DNA of 29,728 bases. Origin: Nevskia sp043781855. Its GTDB lineage: Bacteria; Pseudomonadota; Gammaproteobacteria; Nevskiales; Nevskiaceae. Shown here one piece after another: positions 1 through 7,255 of this stretch (within the stretch, counting starts at the first letter, position 1; every line of letters starts with the position of its first letter). The DNA lies in NCBI GenBank assembly GCA_043781855.1, contig JAYWBB010000122.1:1-29728 (forward strand), written 5' to 3'. The notes beneath the pieces are model-generated. The model did no database searches and had not been told where the DNA came from. It worked only from the letters and a program-made list of their open reading frames with translations. The translations under genes were made by a program, and so were the position numbers.

Positions 1-1
1 C

Positions 2-274
2 CTCGTCAGCTTCACCTACGACCAGAACGACACCGCGCACGGCAGCGGCATCGGCCGTCTGACGACGATGAGCGATCCCTCGGGATCGACGAACTGGACC
101 TACGATCTTTACGGCCACGTCACCAAGAAGATCCAGGGCATCGGTGCCGTCGCCCTGACGACGAGCTACAGCTACGACGGCCCGACCGGAGGATCAAAGG
201 GGCCAGGCACGAGGAGGATCAAAGGGGCCAGGCACGGGTTAATTTTCCGGTGCGACGTTTCTGCTGTGCCTTGA
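2..274 (+). pseudogene. RHS/YD-repeat protein, truncated 3' fragment
   Basis: The reading frame is open from the left window edge and contains YD-repeat phrases typical of RHS-family proteins: FTYDQN, GRLTTMSDPSG, WTYDLYGHVTKK and TSYSYDG. RHS proteins are very large secreted or surface shells, often carrying toxins. Recognisable repeat sequence stops near position 190, where a GGATCAAAGGGGCCAGGCAC repeat begins. The frame then reads through repeat DNA to a stop at 272-274, so the natural C-terminus is missing. The start lies outside the window. I read this as an RHS gene broken by the mobile-looking block that follows. It could still be expressed as a truncated protein. Confidence 0.65.
191..250. 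repeat. Direct repeat block, left flank of the parDE cassette
   Basis: Two identical 20-bp copies of GGATCAAAGGGGCCAGGCAC lie at 191-210 and 216-235, separated by GAGGA (25-nt period). They are followed by CGGGTTAATTTTCCGG at 235-250. The same 16 bp recurs at 1347-1362 on the other side of the resolvase/parDE block, again preceded by GGATCAAAGG copies. The block marks where RHS homology ends, which suggests a mobile-element end or an element-associated repeat. Confidence 0.7.
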
Positions 275-507
275 GCTTCGGATGACGGCCACCAATCCGT
301 CTCTCCTTCCGCGCGGCGTCGATTCCCGCCTGCGTGCGCTCCTTGAGCATCGCGCGCTAGAGCTCTGCAAAGGCGCCGACCATCTGCATCATCATGCGGC
401 CGGCAGCGGTGGTGGTGTCGATGGCTTCAGTCAAGCTGCGAAACCCGGCTTCTGTGCCTTGAACCCGCTCCATCAGCGTGATCACCCTCGTCACGGCGCG
501 CATGAAG
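249..507 (-). pseudogene. Serine resolvase/DNA invertase remnant
   Basis: Read on the minus strand, this stretch gives the C-terminal half of a Tn3-type serine resolvase: EAGFRSLTEAIDTTTAAGRM, MMQMVGAFAEL, then a TAG stop at 357-359, then in the same frame RAMLKERTQAGIDAARKE and RIGGRHPKLKAQQ. Family members have FERAM or FERAML across this junction, so the in-frame TAG most likely comes from a GAG codon. The N-terminal part with the catalytic serine is missing; recognisable sequence begins near 507, just upstream of parD. The helix-turn-helix C-terminus runs into the repeat at 235-250. The gene is dead by both truncation and nonsense mutation. A resolvase divergent from a parDE pair is an arrangement known in Tn3-family transposons, which suggests the origin of the block. 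Confidence 0.8.
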
Positions 508-534
508 AAGTGAGCCGATGGCACCAGCTTGTAG

Positions 535-549
535 TAGGATTGAATCCTA
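535..549. promoter_or_regulatory. 15-bp palindrome upstream of parD, probable operator
   Basis: TAGGATTGAATCCTA is a perfect palindrome around a central G, ending 21 nt before the parD start. ParD-type ribbon-helix-helix antitoxins autorepress their operon through short palindromes at this place. A GGAGGTG ribosome-binding site follows at 560-566. Because a resolvase remnant lies immediately upstream, the palindrome could instead be part of an old res site. Confidence 0.5.
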
Positions 550-570
550 TTCAGTGAATGGAGGTGTCTT

Positions 571-840
571 ATGCGAACCACCCAGCAGCTCAGCATCACG
601 CTGCCGAATGAAATGGCCGATACGGTGAAGGCGAAGGTGCGAACTGGCGAGTACGCCACCGAAAGCGAGGTCATCCGCGATGGGCTGCGCGCACTGCTGG
701 CGCGGGATCGCGCCGTGGAGAACTGGCTATCCCACCAGGTAGGCCCAGCCTACGATGCCTTGAAGACCGATCCTTCCCGCGCGGTCTCTGCTGACCAGGT
801 GCGTGCCCGTCTGGCTGCCGAGCGTGCCAAGACCCGATGA
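571..840 (+). CDS. parD: ParD-family antitoxin
   Basis: This 89-residue protein is a type II antitoxin of the ParD/CopG ribbon-helix-helix family. The N-terminal half reads QQLSITLPNEMADTVKAKV followed by GEYATESEVIRDGLRALL, the usual strand-helix-helix that dimerises and binds the operator. The charged C-terminal half (about residues 50-89) would wrap the toxin. The GGAGGTG ribosome-binding site 4 nt before the ATG supports this start. The stop overlaps the next start as ATGA, so antitoxin and toxin are translationally coupled. The pair lies between two copies of a repeat and next to a resolvase remnant, so it was probably brought in by a mobile element. Confidence 0.93.
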   Translation: MRTTQQLSITLPNEMADTVKAKVRTGEYATESEVIRDGLRALLARDRAVENWLSHQVGPAYDALKTDPSRAVSADQVRARLAAERAKTR

Positions 841-1160
841 GCCATCGCGTCGCCTTCACACCGGAGGCTGAAGAACAGGTCGCAGCCTTGTATCGCTACA
901 TCGCGGCAGCAGCCTCCCCCGCCATTGCTGCGCGATACACCGAGGCCATCATCAGTTTTTGCGAAAGTCTGGAGCTGTTCCCGCATCGCGGCACCGGGCG
1001 CGATGATGTGCGTCCCGGTCTGCGCATCACCCACTACAAGAAGCGCGCCGTGATCGCCTTCGACGTGGATGTCGTGCAGGTTTCCATCATCGGGGTGTTC
1101 TACGGTGGTCAGGACTACGAAACGATCCTGCAAGACTTCGAGGATGAGCAAGAGCGCTGA
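837..1160 (+). CDS. parE: ParE/RelE-superfamily toxin
   Basis: This 107-residue protein is the toxin partner of the upstream antitoxin. It begins with the ParE-like SHRVAFTPEAEEQVAALYRY, has a central SLELFPHRGTGRDDVRPGLR and ends with VVQVSIIGVFYGGQDYETIL, matching the strand/helix order of the RelE/ParE fold. ParE members typically poison DNA gyrase and RelE members cut mRNA. The sequence alone does not show which, but the ParD partner favours the ParE type. Length is normal for the family and nothing is broken. The gene starts inside the antitoxin stop (ATGA). It probably stabilises the surrounding accessory DNA. Confidence 0.9.
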   Translation: MSHRVAFTPEAEEQVAALYRYIAAAASPAIAARYTEAIISFCESLELFPHRGTGRDDVRPGLRITHYKKRAVIAFDVDVVQVSIIGVFYGGQDYETILQDFEDEQER

Positions 1161-1318
1161 AGCTGCTTCGCGGGTTTCTTGGCCGCACTGATCAAAGATC
1201 AAGGAGCAGCGACGAATGAGCACTCGCGTACCGGCTCCGCCCTCCGCTGGTGAAGTCCCCAAAGGCCGATCGATGTCGGCTCACTTGCAGGGACGCCCTG
1301 ACTTCATCCACACATGTG

Positions 1319-1362
1319 GGATCAAAGGGGATCAAAGGGCCAAGCGCGGGTTAATTTTCCGG
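1319..1362. repeat. Right-flank copy of the parDE cassette repeat
   Basis: Two adjacent GGATCAAAGG units (1319-1328 and 1329-1338) are followed by GCCAAGCG and then CGGGTTAATTTTCCGG at 1347-1362, which is identical to 235-250. The orientation is the same as the left copy, so the resolvase/parDE segment is bracketed by direct repeats about 1.1 kb apart. Confidence 0.7.
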
Positions 1363-1492
1363 CGCGGCTTTGTAGGGATTAAAGGTGCCAACGTCAAATT
1401 GTTTTTACCCGCCAATCGTTGGTAGGCAAAAAAATCAATCTCGACGCTCGCCCTTATTGATTCGGCAAGGATGCATGCAACGGTAAAAAGCC

Positions 1493-1511
1493 CTTCTCGC
1501 CCGCCGAGAAG
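1493..1511. repeat. REP-like hairpin upstream of cstA
   Basis: CTTCTCG at 1493-1499 pairs perfectly with CGAGAAG at 1505-1511 across a 5-nt loop. The arm is followed by AGTTGGGATGAGG and, near 1560-1605, by CCCCTCACTCCCGCCC and a TCTCCCGGTTGGGGCGGGGAG stretch. Similar CCCTTCTCCC hairpins occur at 13176-13194 and 20464-20490, so this is probably one copy of a dispersed intergenic repeat. Confidence 0.5.
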
Positions 1512-1719
1512 AGTTGGGATGAGGAACTCCCAGATGAAGGACTCATCGCGGATTGAAAGCCCCTCACTCCCGCCCACTTCTCCCGGTTGGGGCGGGGAGA
1601 TCATCACCTGGAACGAGTTTCCTTCGCGCGATTTCGCCAAGAAACCCCTTGACCCGGACGCGCGCTCGCCCGACTCTTGGCGCCATCGGAATCACCGAAG
1701 GGCTTCGGGGAAAGAACGC

Positions 1720-3792
1720 ATGAATACCTGGACGAGCCGGCTCGGCTGGATGCTGCTCGCAATCTTTGGCGCGGTCTGCCTGGGTGTGGTGGCATTGCGC
1801 CGGGGCGAGACGATCAATGCGATGTGGCTGGTCGCGGCGGCAGGCTCGGTCTTCGTCATCGGGTACCGCTTCTACAGCCGCTTCATCGCCGACCGTGTGC
1901 TGGGCCTCGATGCGACGCGCGCGACACCGGCGCAGCTGCGTAACGACGGTCTCGACTACGTGCCGACCGACCGCGTCGTGCTGTTCGGCCATCACTTCGC
2001 GGCAATTGCCGGCGCCGGCCCGCTGGTCGGCCCGGTGCTCGCCGCACAGATGGGCTATCTGCCGGGCACGTTGTGGATACTCGTCGGTGTGGTCTTCGCC
2101 GGTGCGGTACAGGATTTCGTCACGCTGTTTCTGTCCTCGCGGCGCGACGCGCGCAGCCTCGGCGAGATGATCCGCACCGAACTCGGCGAGACCGCGGGCT
2201 GGGTCGCGATGGTCGGCATCCTGATGATCATGATCATGCTGATCGCCGTGCTTGCGCTGATCGTGGTGAAGGCGCTGGCAGCGAGCCCCTGGGGCACGTT
2301 CACGGTGGCGGCGACGATTCCGATCGCGCTGTTCATGGGTATTTATCTGCGGCATCTGCGGCCGGGCAGGGTCGGCGAAGTGTCCTTGATCGGCATCGTG
2401 CTGCTGGTTGCAGCGGTCATCGTCGGCGGTCACGTTGCGGCCTCGCCGGGCTGGGCGCCGTTGTTCACCTTTGACGCGACGACCCTGTGCTGGATGCTGA
2501 TCGCCTACGGCTTCGCGGCCTCGGTGCTGCCGGTCTGGCTGCTGCTGGCGCCGCGCGATTACCTTTCGACGTTCATGAAGATCGGCACGGTGGCCTTGCT
2601 CGCGGTCGCGATCTTCGTCGCCGCACCGGAGCTGAAGATGCCTGCGCTGACGCGCTTCGTCGACGGCACCGGGCCGGTCTGGTCGGGCGCCTTGTTCCCG
2701 TTTCTGTTCATCACGATCGCCTGTGGCTCGGTGTCCGGCTTCCACGCGCTGGTGGCCAGCGGCACGACGCCGAAGATGCTCGCCAACGAGCGCGATGCCC
2801 GGCCGATCGGCTACGGCAGCATGCTGATGGAAGCGAGCGTCGCGATCATGGCGCTGACGGCGGCCTGCGTGCTCGAACCGGGTGTTTATTTTGCGATGAA
2901 CGCACCGACTGCGGCGCTCGGCACCACGTCGGAGAGTGCTGCTGCGGCCATAGCAAACTGGGGCTTCGTGGTCACGCCGGAGCTGCTGACCAGCACCGCG
3001 AAGAACATCGGCGAAACGACGATCCTGTCGCGGGCGGGTGGCGCACCGACCCTCGCGGTCGGCATGGCGCAGATCCTGAACTCGCTGATTCCCGGCGTCG
3101 GCAGCATGGCCTTCTGGTATCACTACGCGATCCTGTTCGAAGCGCTGTTCATTCTCACGACGATCGACGCCGGCACGCGCATCGGCCGCTTCATGGTGCA
3201 GGACCTCGTCGGTGGCCTGTACGCGCCGTTCAAGAAAACTGAGAGCTGGGTGGCGAACGCGCTCGCGACCACGATCTGTGTCGCCGGCTGGGGCTGGTTC
3301 CTGTATCAGGGCGTCACCGATCCGCTCGGCGGCATCAACACCCTGTGGCCGCTGTTCGGCATCGCCAACCAGATGCTCGCCGGCATCGCGCTGATCTTCG
3401 CGACCGTGGTGCTGATCAAGATGAAGCGCGAGCGTTACGTCTGGGTCACGGCGCTGCCGATGGCCTGGGTGCTGATCTGCACGCTGACCGCCGGCTGGCT
3501 CAAGGTGTTCACGCCGAACCCGAAGATCGGCTTCCTTGCGCATGCGCAGAAATTTGGCGATGCGCTGGCAAAAAGCGAAATCCTCGCGCCGGCCAAGACC
3601 ATCGAACAGATGCAGCGCATCGTGCTCAACGACCGCATCGACGCCACGCTGGCATGTTTGTTCATGCTGGTCGTCGTGACCGTGTTCGTGCTTGGTATCC
3701 GCACCGCGCTCGCCGCGCTGCGGGCGAACGCGCCCAGCTGCAATGAAGCGCCCTACGTGGAGAGCACGGATGCCATCGCCGTCGGCAACTGA
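1720..3792 (+). CDS. cstA: CstA-family carbon-starvation transporter
   Basis: This 690-residue inner-membrane protein belongs to the CstA/BtsT family, whose E. coli members import pyruvate or peptides when carbon is scarce. Typical family phrases include AIWLVAAAGS-like INAMWLVAAAGSVFVIGYR, FGHHFAAIAGAGPLVGPVLA, PVWLLLAPRDYLSTFMKIG, GSVSGFHALVASGTTPK and DAGTRIGRFMVQD. Many hydrophobic segments span the protein and the length matches CstA (about 700). I chose the ATG at 1720, behind a GGGGAAAG element, because the family homology begins there; the frame is open further upstream only through intergenic repeat DNA. The 3' end overlaps ybdD by 23 nt, the usual cstA-ybdD arrangement. No promoter could be assigned with confidence. 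Confidence 0.95.
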   Translation: MNTWTSRLGWMLLAIFGAVCLGVVALRRGETINAMWLVAAAGSVFVIGYRFYSRFIADRVLGLDATRATPAQLRNDGLDYVPTDRVVLFGHHFAAIAGAGPLVGPVLAAQMGYLPGTLWILVGVVFAGAVQDFVTLFLSSRRDARSLGEMIRTELGETAGWVAMVGILMIMIMLIAVLALIVVKALAASPWGTFTVAATIPIALFMGIYLRHLRPGRVGEVSLIGIVLLVAAVIVGGHVAASPGWAPLFTFDATTLCWMLIAYGFAASVLPVWLLLAPRDYLSTFMKIGTVALLAVAIFVAAPELKMPALTRFVDGTGPVWSGALFPFLFITIACGSVSGFHALVASGTTPKMLANERDARPIGYGSMLMEASVAIMALTAACVLEPGVYFAMNAPTAALGTTSESAAAAIANWGFVVTPELLTSTAKNIGETTILSRAGGAPTLAVGMAQILNSLIPGVGSMAFWYHYAILFEALFILTTIDAGTRIGRFMVQDLVGGLYAPFKKTESWVANALATTICVAGWGWFLYQGVTDPLGGINTLWPLFGIANQMLAGIALIFATVVLIKMKRERYVWVTALPMAWVLICTLTAGWLKVFTPNPKIGFLAHAQKFGDALAKSEILAPAKTIEQMQRIVLNDRIDATLACLFMLVVVTVFVLGIRTALAALRANAPSCNEAPYVESTDAIAVGN

Positions 3793-3997
3793 AGGCCGCA
3801 GCCTGCTCGCGCGCCTGCGCGCCGTCTGGCGCACCGCGGGCAAGACCGCAAATCTCGCGATCGGCGTCGGCGACTACGAGGCGTATGTGGCGCATCAGCG
3901 CACGCAGCATCCGGATCAGCCGGTGATGTCCTACGCCGAATACTTTCGTGAGCGACAGGATGCGCGCTACGGCAAGGGCACTTCGCGTTGCTGCTAG
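3770..3997 (+). CDS. ybdD: YbdD/YjiX-family small protein
   Basis: This 75-residue protein belongs to the YbdD/YjiX (DUF466) family, small proteins almost always encoded directly after cstA or btsT. Conserved family phrases are visible: VGVGDYEAYVAHQR-like residues, HPDQPVMSYAEYFRERQ and the cysteine-ending tail ARYGKGTSRCC. A GGAGAG sits about 7 nt before the ATG at 3770; an in-frame ATG at 3743 is possible but lies deeper in cstA. The gene overlaps cstA by 23 nt, so it is translated from the same message. Its molecular role is not well established; linkage suggests it serves the transporter. Its TAG stop sits in a CTAG that also supplies the stop of the converging thrB. Confidence 0.9.
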   Translation: MPSPSATEGRSLLARLRAVWRTAGKTANLAIGVGDYEAYVAHQRTQHPDQPVMSYAEYFRERQDARYGKGTSRCC

Positions 3998-4932
3998 ATG
4001 TTCGGCGCCGCGTGCTCGCGGTGATGCAGCAGTATTCGCAGATACGGACCCGGGTCCTTGATGTGCACGAGGTCGCCTTCGCGCGGGAAGGTCCAGTCGT
4101 AGAGGCGCGACAGGAAGAAGCGGAACGCTGCGGCGCGCAGTACCAGCGGCCAGGCGGCGCGCTCGGCGTCGACCGGCTCGCGGCGCGAACGATAGGCCTC
4201 GATGAGTGCGGCGGCGCGGGCGCCGTTGATGCGGCCATCGGCCTCCGTGCACCAGTCGTTGAGCGTGATGGCCAGGTCGTAGAGCAGCGCGTCGTTGCAG
4301 GCGTAGTAGAAATCGATGACGCCGGTCAGGCGCTCCTCGACGAACAACACGTTGTCCCTGAACAGGTCGGCGTGGATCACGCCCTGCGGCAGGCTGGCGA
4401 GATCGAGCGTTGCCTGGGTGGCGAGTTCGTCCTCGACCAGCGCGCGCGTCGCCGCGTCGATTTTCGCAATCAAGGCCAGGCCGGTTTGCCGCCGCCATGC
4501 CGGACCACGCCCGTTCTGGCAGCGCCCGGCGTAGGACTGGCCCAGCACGTGCAGATCGCCCAGCGTCCGGCCGACGGCCGCGCACTGGTGCAGCGTTGGA
4601 AACAACACGCTCTGCCCGGTGAGCCTTGCGACCAGCGCGGCCGGCTTGCCGTTGAGAGTGGTCAGGCTGTTGCCGTCGTGGTCCGGCACCGGCATCGCGC
4701 TGGCGAAGCCGCGATGCGCGAGGTGCTCCATAAGGCCGAGGAAGAACGGCAGGTCGTCGTAGTTCAGGCGCTCGAACAGTGTCAGCACCCACCGGCCTTG
4801 TGTGGTGTCGACGAAGTAATTGGTGTTCTCGATGCCTTCGCCGATGCCCTGGTAGCCGAGCAGCTCGCCGAGCGGGAAGCGGCGCAGGAATTCGCCGAGT
4901 TCGGCGTGGCTGACCTTGGTGAAGACGGACAT
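3994..4932 (-). CDS. thrB: Homoserine kinase, APH-fold type
   Basis: This 312-residue protein phosphorylates L-homoserine to O-phosphohomoserine in threonine synthesis. It is the aminoglycoside-phosphotransferase-fold type (ThrB type II), not the GHMP type. The N-terminus SVFTKVSHAELGEFLRRF and GIGEGIENTNYFVDTTQG are characteristic. The catalytic loop reads GVIHADLFRDNVLF (HxDxxxxN) and the metal site GVIDFYYACND. Length is normal for the family. I chose the ATG at 4932 because homology begins there; the open frame upstream is not conserved-looking. The gene stands alone and converges on ybdD with a 4-nt shared CTAG. It is divergent from trkH across a 133-nt gap that must hold both promoters. 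Confidence 0.94.
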   Translation of the reverse strand: MSVFTKVSHAELGEFLRRFPLGELLGYQGIGEGIENTNYFVDTTQGRWVLTLFERLNYDDLPFFLGLMEHLAHRGFASAMPVPDHDGNSLTTLNGKPAALVARLTGQSVLFPTLHQCAAVGRTLGDLHVLGQSYAGRCQNGRGPAWRRQTGLALIAKIDAATRALVEDELATQATLDLASLPQGVIHADLFRDNVLFVEERLTGVIDFYYACNDALLYDLAITLNDWCTEADGRINGARAAALIEAYRSRREPVDAERAAWPLVLRAAAFRFFLSRLYDWTFPREGDLVHIKDPGPYLRILLHHREHAAPNI

Positions 4933-5065
4933 GTTCGGCGGTCGACATGCGGGAGCAAGGGGGCAGTTTAAGCAGACCGGGCGTCGATGTCGCTGCTGCA
5001 GCATCCTCACGAATTGCCGACTTCAGCCGTTACACTGCCGGCTCCACCTCAGCGCGTGATCGTTC

Positions 5066-6523
5066 TTGCTCAAGGACCTCCTCCACGTCACCCGTCCGCT
5101 TGGCCTGCTGTTGATGGCGTTTTCGGTCGCGTTCCTGCCGCCGATCGCGCTGGCGCTGGCTTATGACGACGGCGGCGCGGGTGCGTACGCGATCGCGATG
5201 GCGGCGAATTTCCTGTTCGGGCTCCTGATGTGGCTCGCCGGGCGCCATCAGCGGCGCGAGCTGAAATCGCGCGACGGCTTTCTGCTCGTCGCGCTGACCT
5301 GGACGCTGCTCGCGGCCTCGGCCGCCGTGCCGCTGATGCTCGGCCTCGGGTTGTCGTTCACCGACGCTTATTTCGAGACCATGTCCGGTTTCACCACCAC
5401 CGGCGCCACCGTGCTCAGCGGCCTCGATCGCCTTCCGCACGCACACAATTTCTGGCGCCACGAGCTGAGCTGGCTCGGCGGCCTCGGCATCATCGGCCTG
5501 GCGATGGCGGTGCTGCCGCTGCTCGGCGTCGGCGGCATGCAGGTCTACCGCGCCGAGGCGACAGGGCCGATCAAGGACTCGAAACTGACGCCGCGTTTTG
5601 TGCAGACCGCGCGCTCGCTCTGGCTGATCTACACGGGGCTGACGCTGGTCTGCATCGTCGCCTTGCACAGCGCCGGCATGGGCTGGTTCGACGCCGTCTG
5701 CCACGCCTTCGCGGCACTCTCGCTGGGCGGCTTCTCGACCCACGATGCCAACGTGGCTTTCTTCGATTCGCCCGCCATCGAATTCATCCTGATCGTCTTC
5801 ATGCTGCTCGCCGGCATCAACTTCGCAACACACTTCCTGGCCTGGCGCGGCAAGAGCATCAAGCCCTACCTCAAGGACGCCGAAGCGATCGCGATGCTGG
5901 CGCTGGTGCTCGGCAGCTGCGCCGGACTCGCCGCGTACATCTGGGTCGCCGGCGTTTACCCGAGCTACTGGACCGCGCTGCGCTTCGCCAGCTTCAACCT
6001 GGTTTCACTGGCGCTCGATTGCGGCCTGTTCAATGCCGACTTCGCCCAGTGGCCGCTGTTCGCCGGCATGTACCTGCTGCTGCTGTCCTGCCTCGCCGCC
6101 TCGGCCGGCTCCACTGGCGGCGGCATCAAGATGATCCGCACGCTGATCCTGTTCAAGCAGAGCACGCGCGAGCTGTTTTGCCTCGTGCATCCGAACGCGA
6201 TGCATTCGCTGAAGGTGGGCGGACAGGTGATCGGCGATCGCACGGTGCTGTCGGTGTTCGGCTTCATCCACCTCTACACCCTCAGCGTCATTGTGTTGAC
6301 CCTGCTGCTGATCCTGAGCGGCATGGACTTCGTGTCGGCGTTCACCGCGATCATCGCAACGATCAACGACGCCGGTCCCGGTCTCGGCGTCGTCGGCCCC
6401 GGGAAAACCTACGCGGCGCTCAGCGACTTCCAGACCTGGATCTGCACCGCCTCGATGCTGATCGGCCGACTCGAAGTGTTCGTGCTCGTGGTGCTCCTGA
6501 CGCCGGCTTTCTGGCGCGATTGA
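5066..6523 (+). CDS. trkH: Trk potassium uptake channel subunit TrkH
   Basis: This 485-residue membrane protein aligns along its whole length with TrkH, the K+-translocating subunit of the Trk system, gated by cytoplasmic TrkA. P-loops are visible as FETMSGFTTTGATVLSGLD (first), FAALSLGGFSTHD (second) and ATINDAGPGLGVVGPG (fourth), and the C-terminus IGRLEVFVLVVLLTPAFWRD is the classic TrkH ending. The third P-loop is unusual: NLVSLALDCGLFNADFAQWP keeps the glycine (about residue 320) but lacks the TTxGF pattern. A TTG start at 5066 is chosen because it restores the usual N-terminal length (E. coli TrkH has about 483 residues); no strong ribosome-binding site is seen. The partner trkA is at 9294-10673 on the other strand. 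A methyltransferase gene follows after 3 nt. Confidence 0.95.
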   Translation: MLKDLLHVTRPLGLLLMAFSVAFLPPIALALAYDDGGAGAYAIAMAANFLFGLLMWLAGRHQRRELKSRDGFLLVALTWTLLAASAAVPLMLGLGLSFTDAYFETMSGFTTTGATVLSGLDRLPHAHNFWRHELSWLGGLGIIGLAMAVLPLLGVGGMQVYRAEATGPIKDSKLTPRFVQTARSLWLIYTGLTLVCIVALHSAGMGWFDAVCHAFAALSLGGFSTHDANVAFFDSPAIEFILIVFMLLAGINFATHFLAWRGKSIKPYLKDAEAIAMLALVLGSCAGLAAYIWVAGVYPSYWTALRFASFNLVSLALDCGLFNADFAQWPLFAGMYLLLLSCLAASAGSTGGGIKMIRTLILFKQSTRELFCLVHPNAMHSLKVGGQVIGDRTVLSVFGFIHLYTLSVIVLTLLLILSGMDFVSAFTAIIATINDAGPGLGVVGPGKTYAALSDFQTWICTASMLIGRLEVFVLVVLLTPAFWRD

Positions 6524-6526
6524 TCG

Positions 6527-7255
6527 ATGTCGACCGTCGACGAAGCGAAGCTGCGCGCGACCAATCACGGCTTCTACGACGGGCTCTGGCGCGATGCGCG
6601 GCTGATCGGCCCCGAGCGTTTCAACACCTGGCCGCTGGTCCGGCCGCTGGCCGCCGCCGCCGCCTCCAGACTCGAGGTGGCGCCGGGCCTGCGGCCACGC
6701 CTGCCGCTGCCGGGCACGCACTGTGTCGACATCATCGCGCCGGCCCTGCGGCAACTCGCCGCACACGGTGCGCACACCGCGCAGGGTTCGATTCAGGCGC
6801 TGCCCTATGGCGACGCCGCGTTCGATCTGGTCTGTGCGCTCGATATCGTCGAGCACGTCGACGACGACGACCGCGCCTTCGCCGAGCTGGCCCGCGTCGC
6901 AGCGCGAGGCGCAACCCTCCTGTTATCGGCACCGCTGCACGCGGCGCGCTGGAACGCCTTCGATGATTTTGTCGGACACCGACGCCGCTACGAACCCGAG
7001 CCGCTGCGCGTGACGCTCGCCGCACACGGCTTCAACGTGATGCGGAGTGCGGTCTATGGCATGCAGCCGAAAAGCTCATGGTTGCTGGATCGCGGCATGT
7101 GGTACCTGACCCACCAGCGCGAGCGCGCGATGTGGTGGTACAACCACTTCTTCATGCCGCTCGGCATGCGTTTCCAGAAGCCGCTGGCACTGCAGGAAGG
7201 GCTGATCGATCTGTCCGCCGTCGACGAGATCCTGCTGGTTTGCCGCAAGCGCTGA
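6527..7255 (+). CDS. Class I SAM-dependent methyltransferase
   Basis: This 242-residue protein looks like a methyltransferase-type-11 enzyme. Seen features are the motif-I region SRLEVAPGLRPRLPLPG, in which the usual glycine-rich loop is degenerate; the acidic strand end THCVDII; motif IV DLVCALDIVEHVDDDDRAF; and the post-motif TLLLSAPLHAARWNAFDD followed by FVGHRRRY. The substrate cannot be told from sequence. The ATG lies 3 nt after the trkH stop, so the two are probably co-transcribed, although no functional tie with K+ uptake is known to me. The last 180 nt are overlapped on the opposite strand by the diguanylate cyclase reading frame. Confidence 0.85.
   Translation: MSTVDEAKLRATNHGFYDGLWRDARLIGPERFNTWPLVRPLAAAAASRLEVAPGLRPRLPLPGTHCVDIIAPALRQLAAHGAHTAQGSIQALPYGDAAFDLVCALDIVEHVDDDDRAFAELARVAARGATLLLSAPLHAARWNAFDDFVGHRRRYEPEPLRVTLAAHGFNVMRSAVYGMQPKSSWLLDRGMWYLTHQRERAMWWYNHFFMPLGMRFQKPLALQEGLIDLSAVDEILLVCRKR

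Larger units (their letters stand above)
1161..1719. other. Gene-free stretch with repeats
   Basis: This 559-nt gap holds no convincing gene. It contains the right-hand copy of the GGATCAAAGG/GGGTTAATTTTCC repeat (1319-1362), a related ATTAAAGGTGCC near 1379-1390, and a REP-like hairpin at 1493-1511 with G/C-rich companion sequence to about 1605. A 69-codon frame at 1216-1425 has an AAGGAG 10 nt upstream of its ATG, but it runs into repeat DNA and resembles nothing I know. The frame of cstA is open back to 1471, but that extension passes through the REP-like hairpin and has no cstA homology. Confidence 0.6.

Noticed and set aside
1216..1425. 69-codon ORF after parE with an AAGGAG upstream
   Set aside because: It reads into the direct repeat and ends in AT-rich intergenic DNA. 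No family is recognised, so it was not listed as a gene.
1564..3843. 759-codon open frame antisense to cstA
   Set aside because: High-GC shadow frame, rich in Arg, Asp, His and Gln with no domain; cstA on the plus strand explains the region.
5014..5036. TTGCCG ... TACACT as a trkH promoter
   Set aside because: The spacer is only 11 nt, too short for a sigma-70 promoter.
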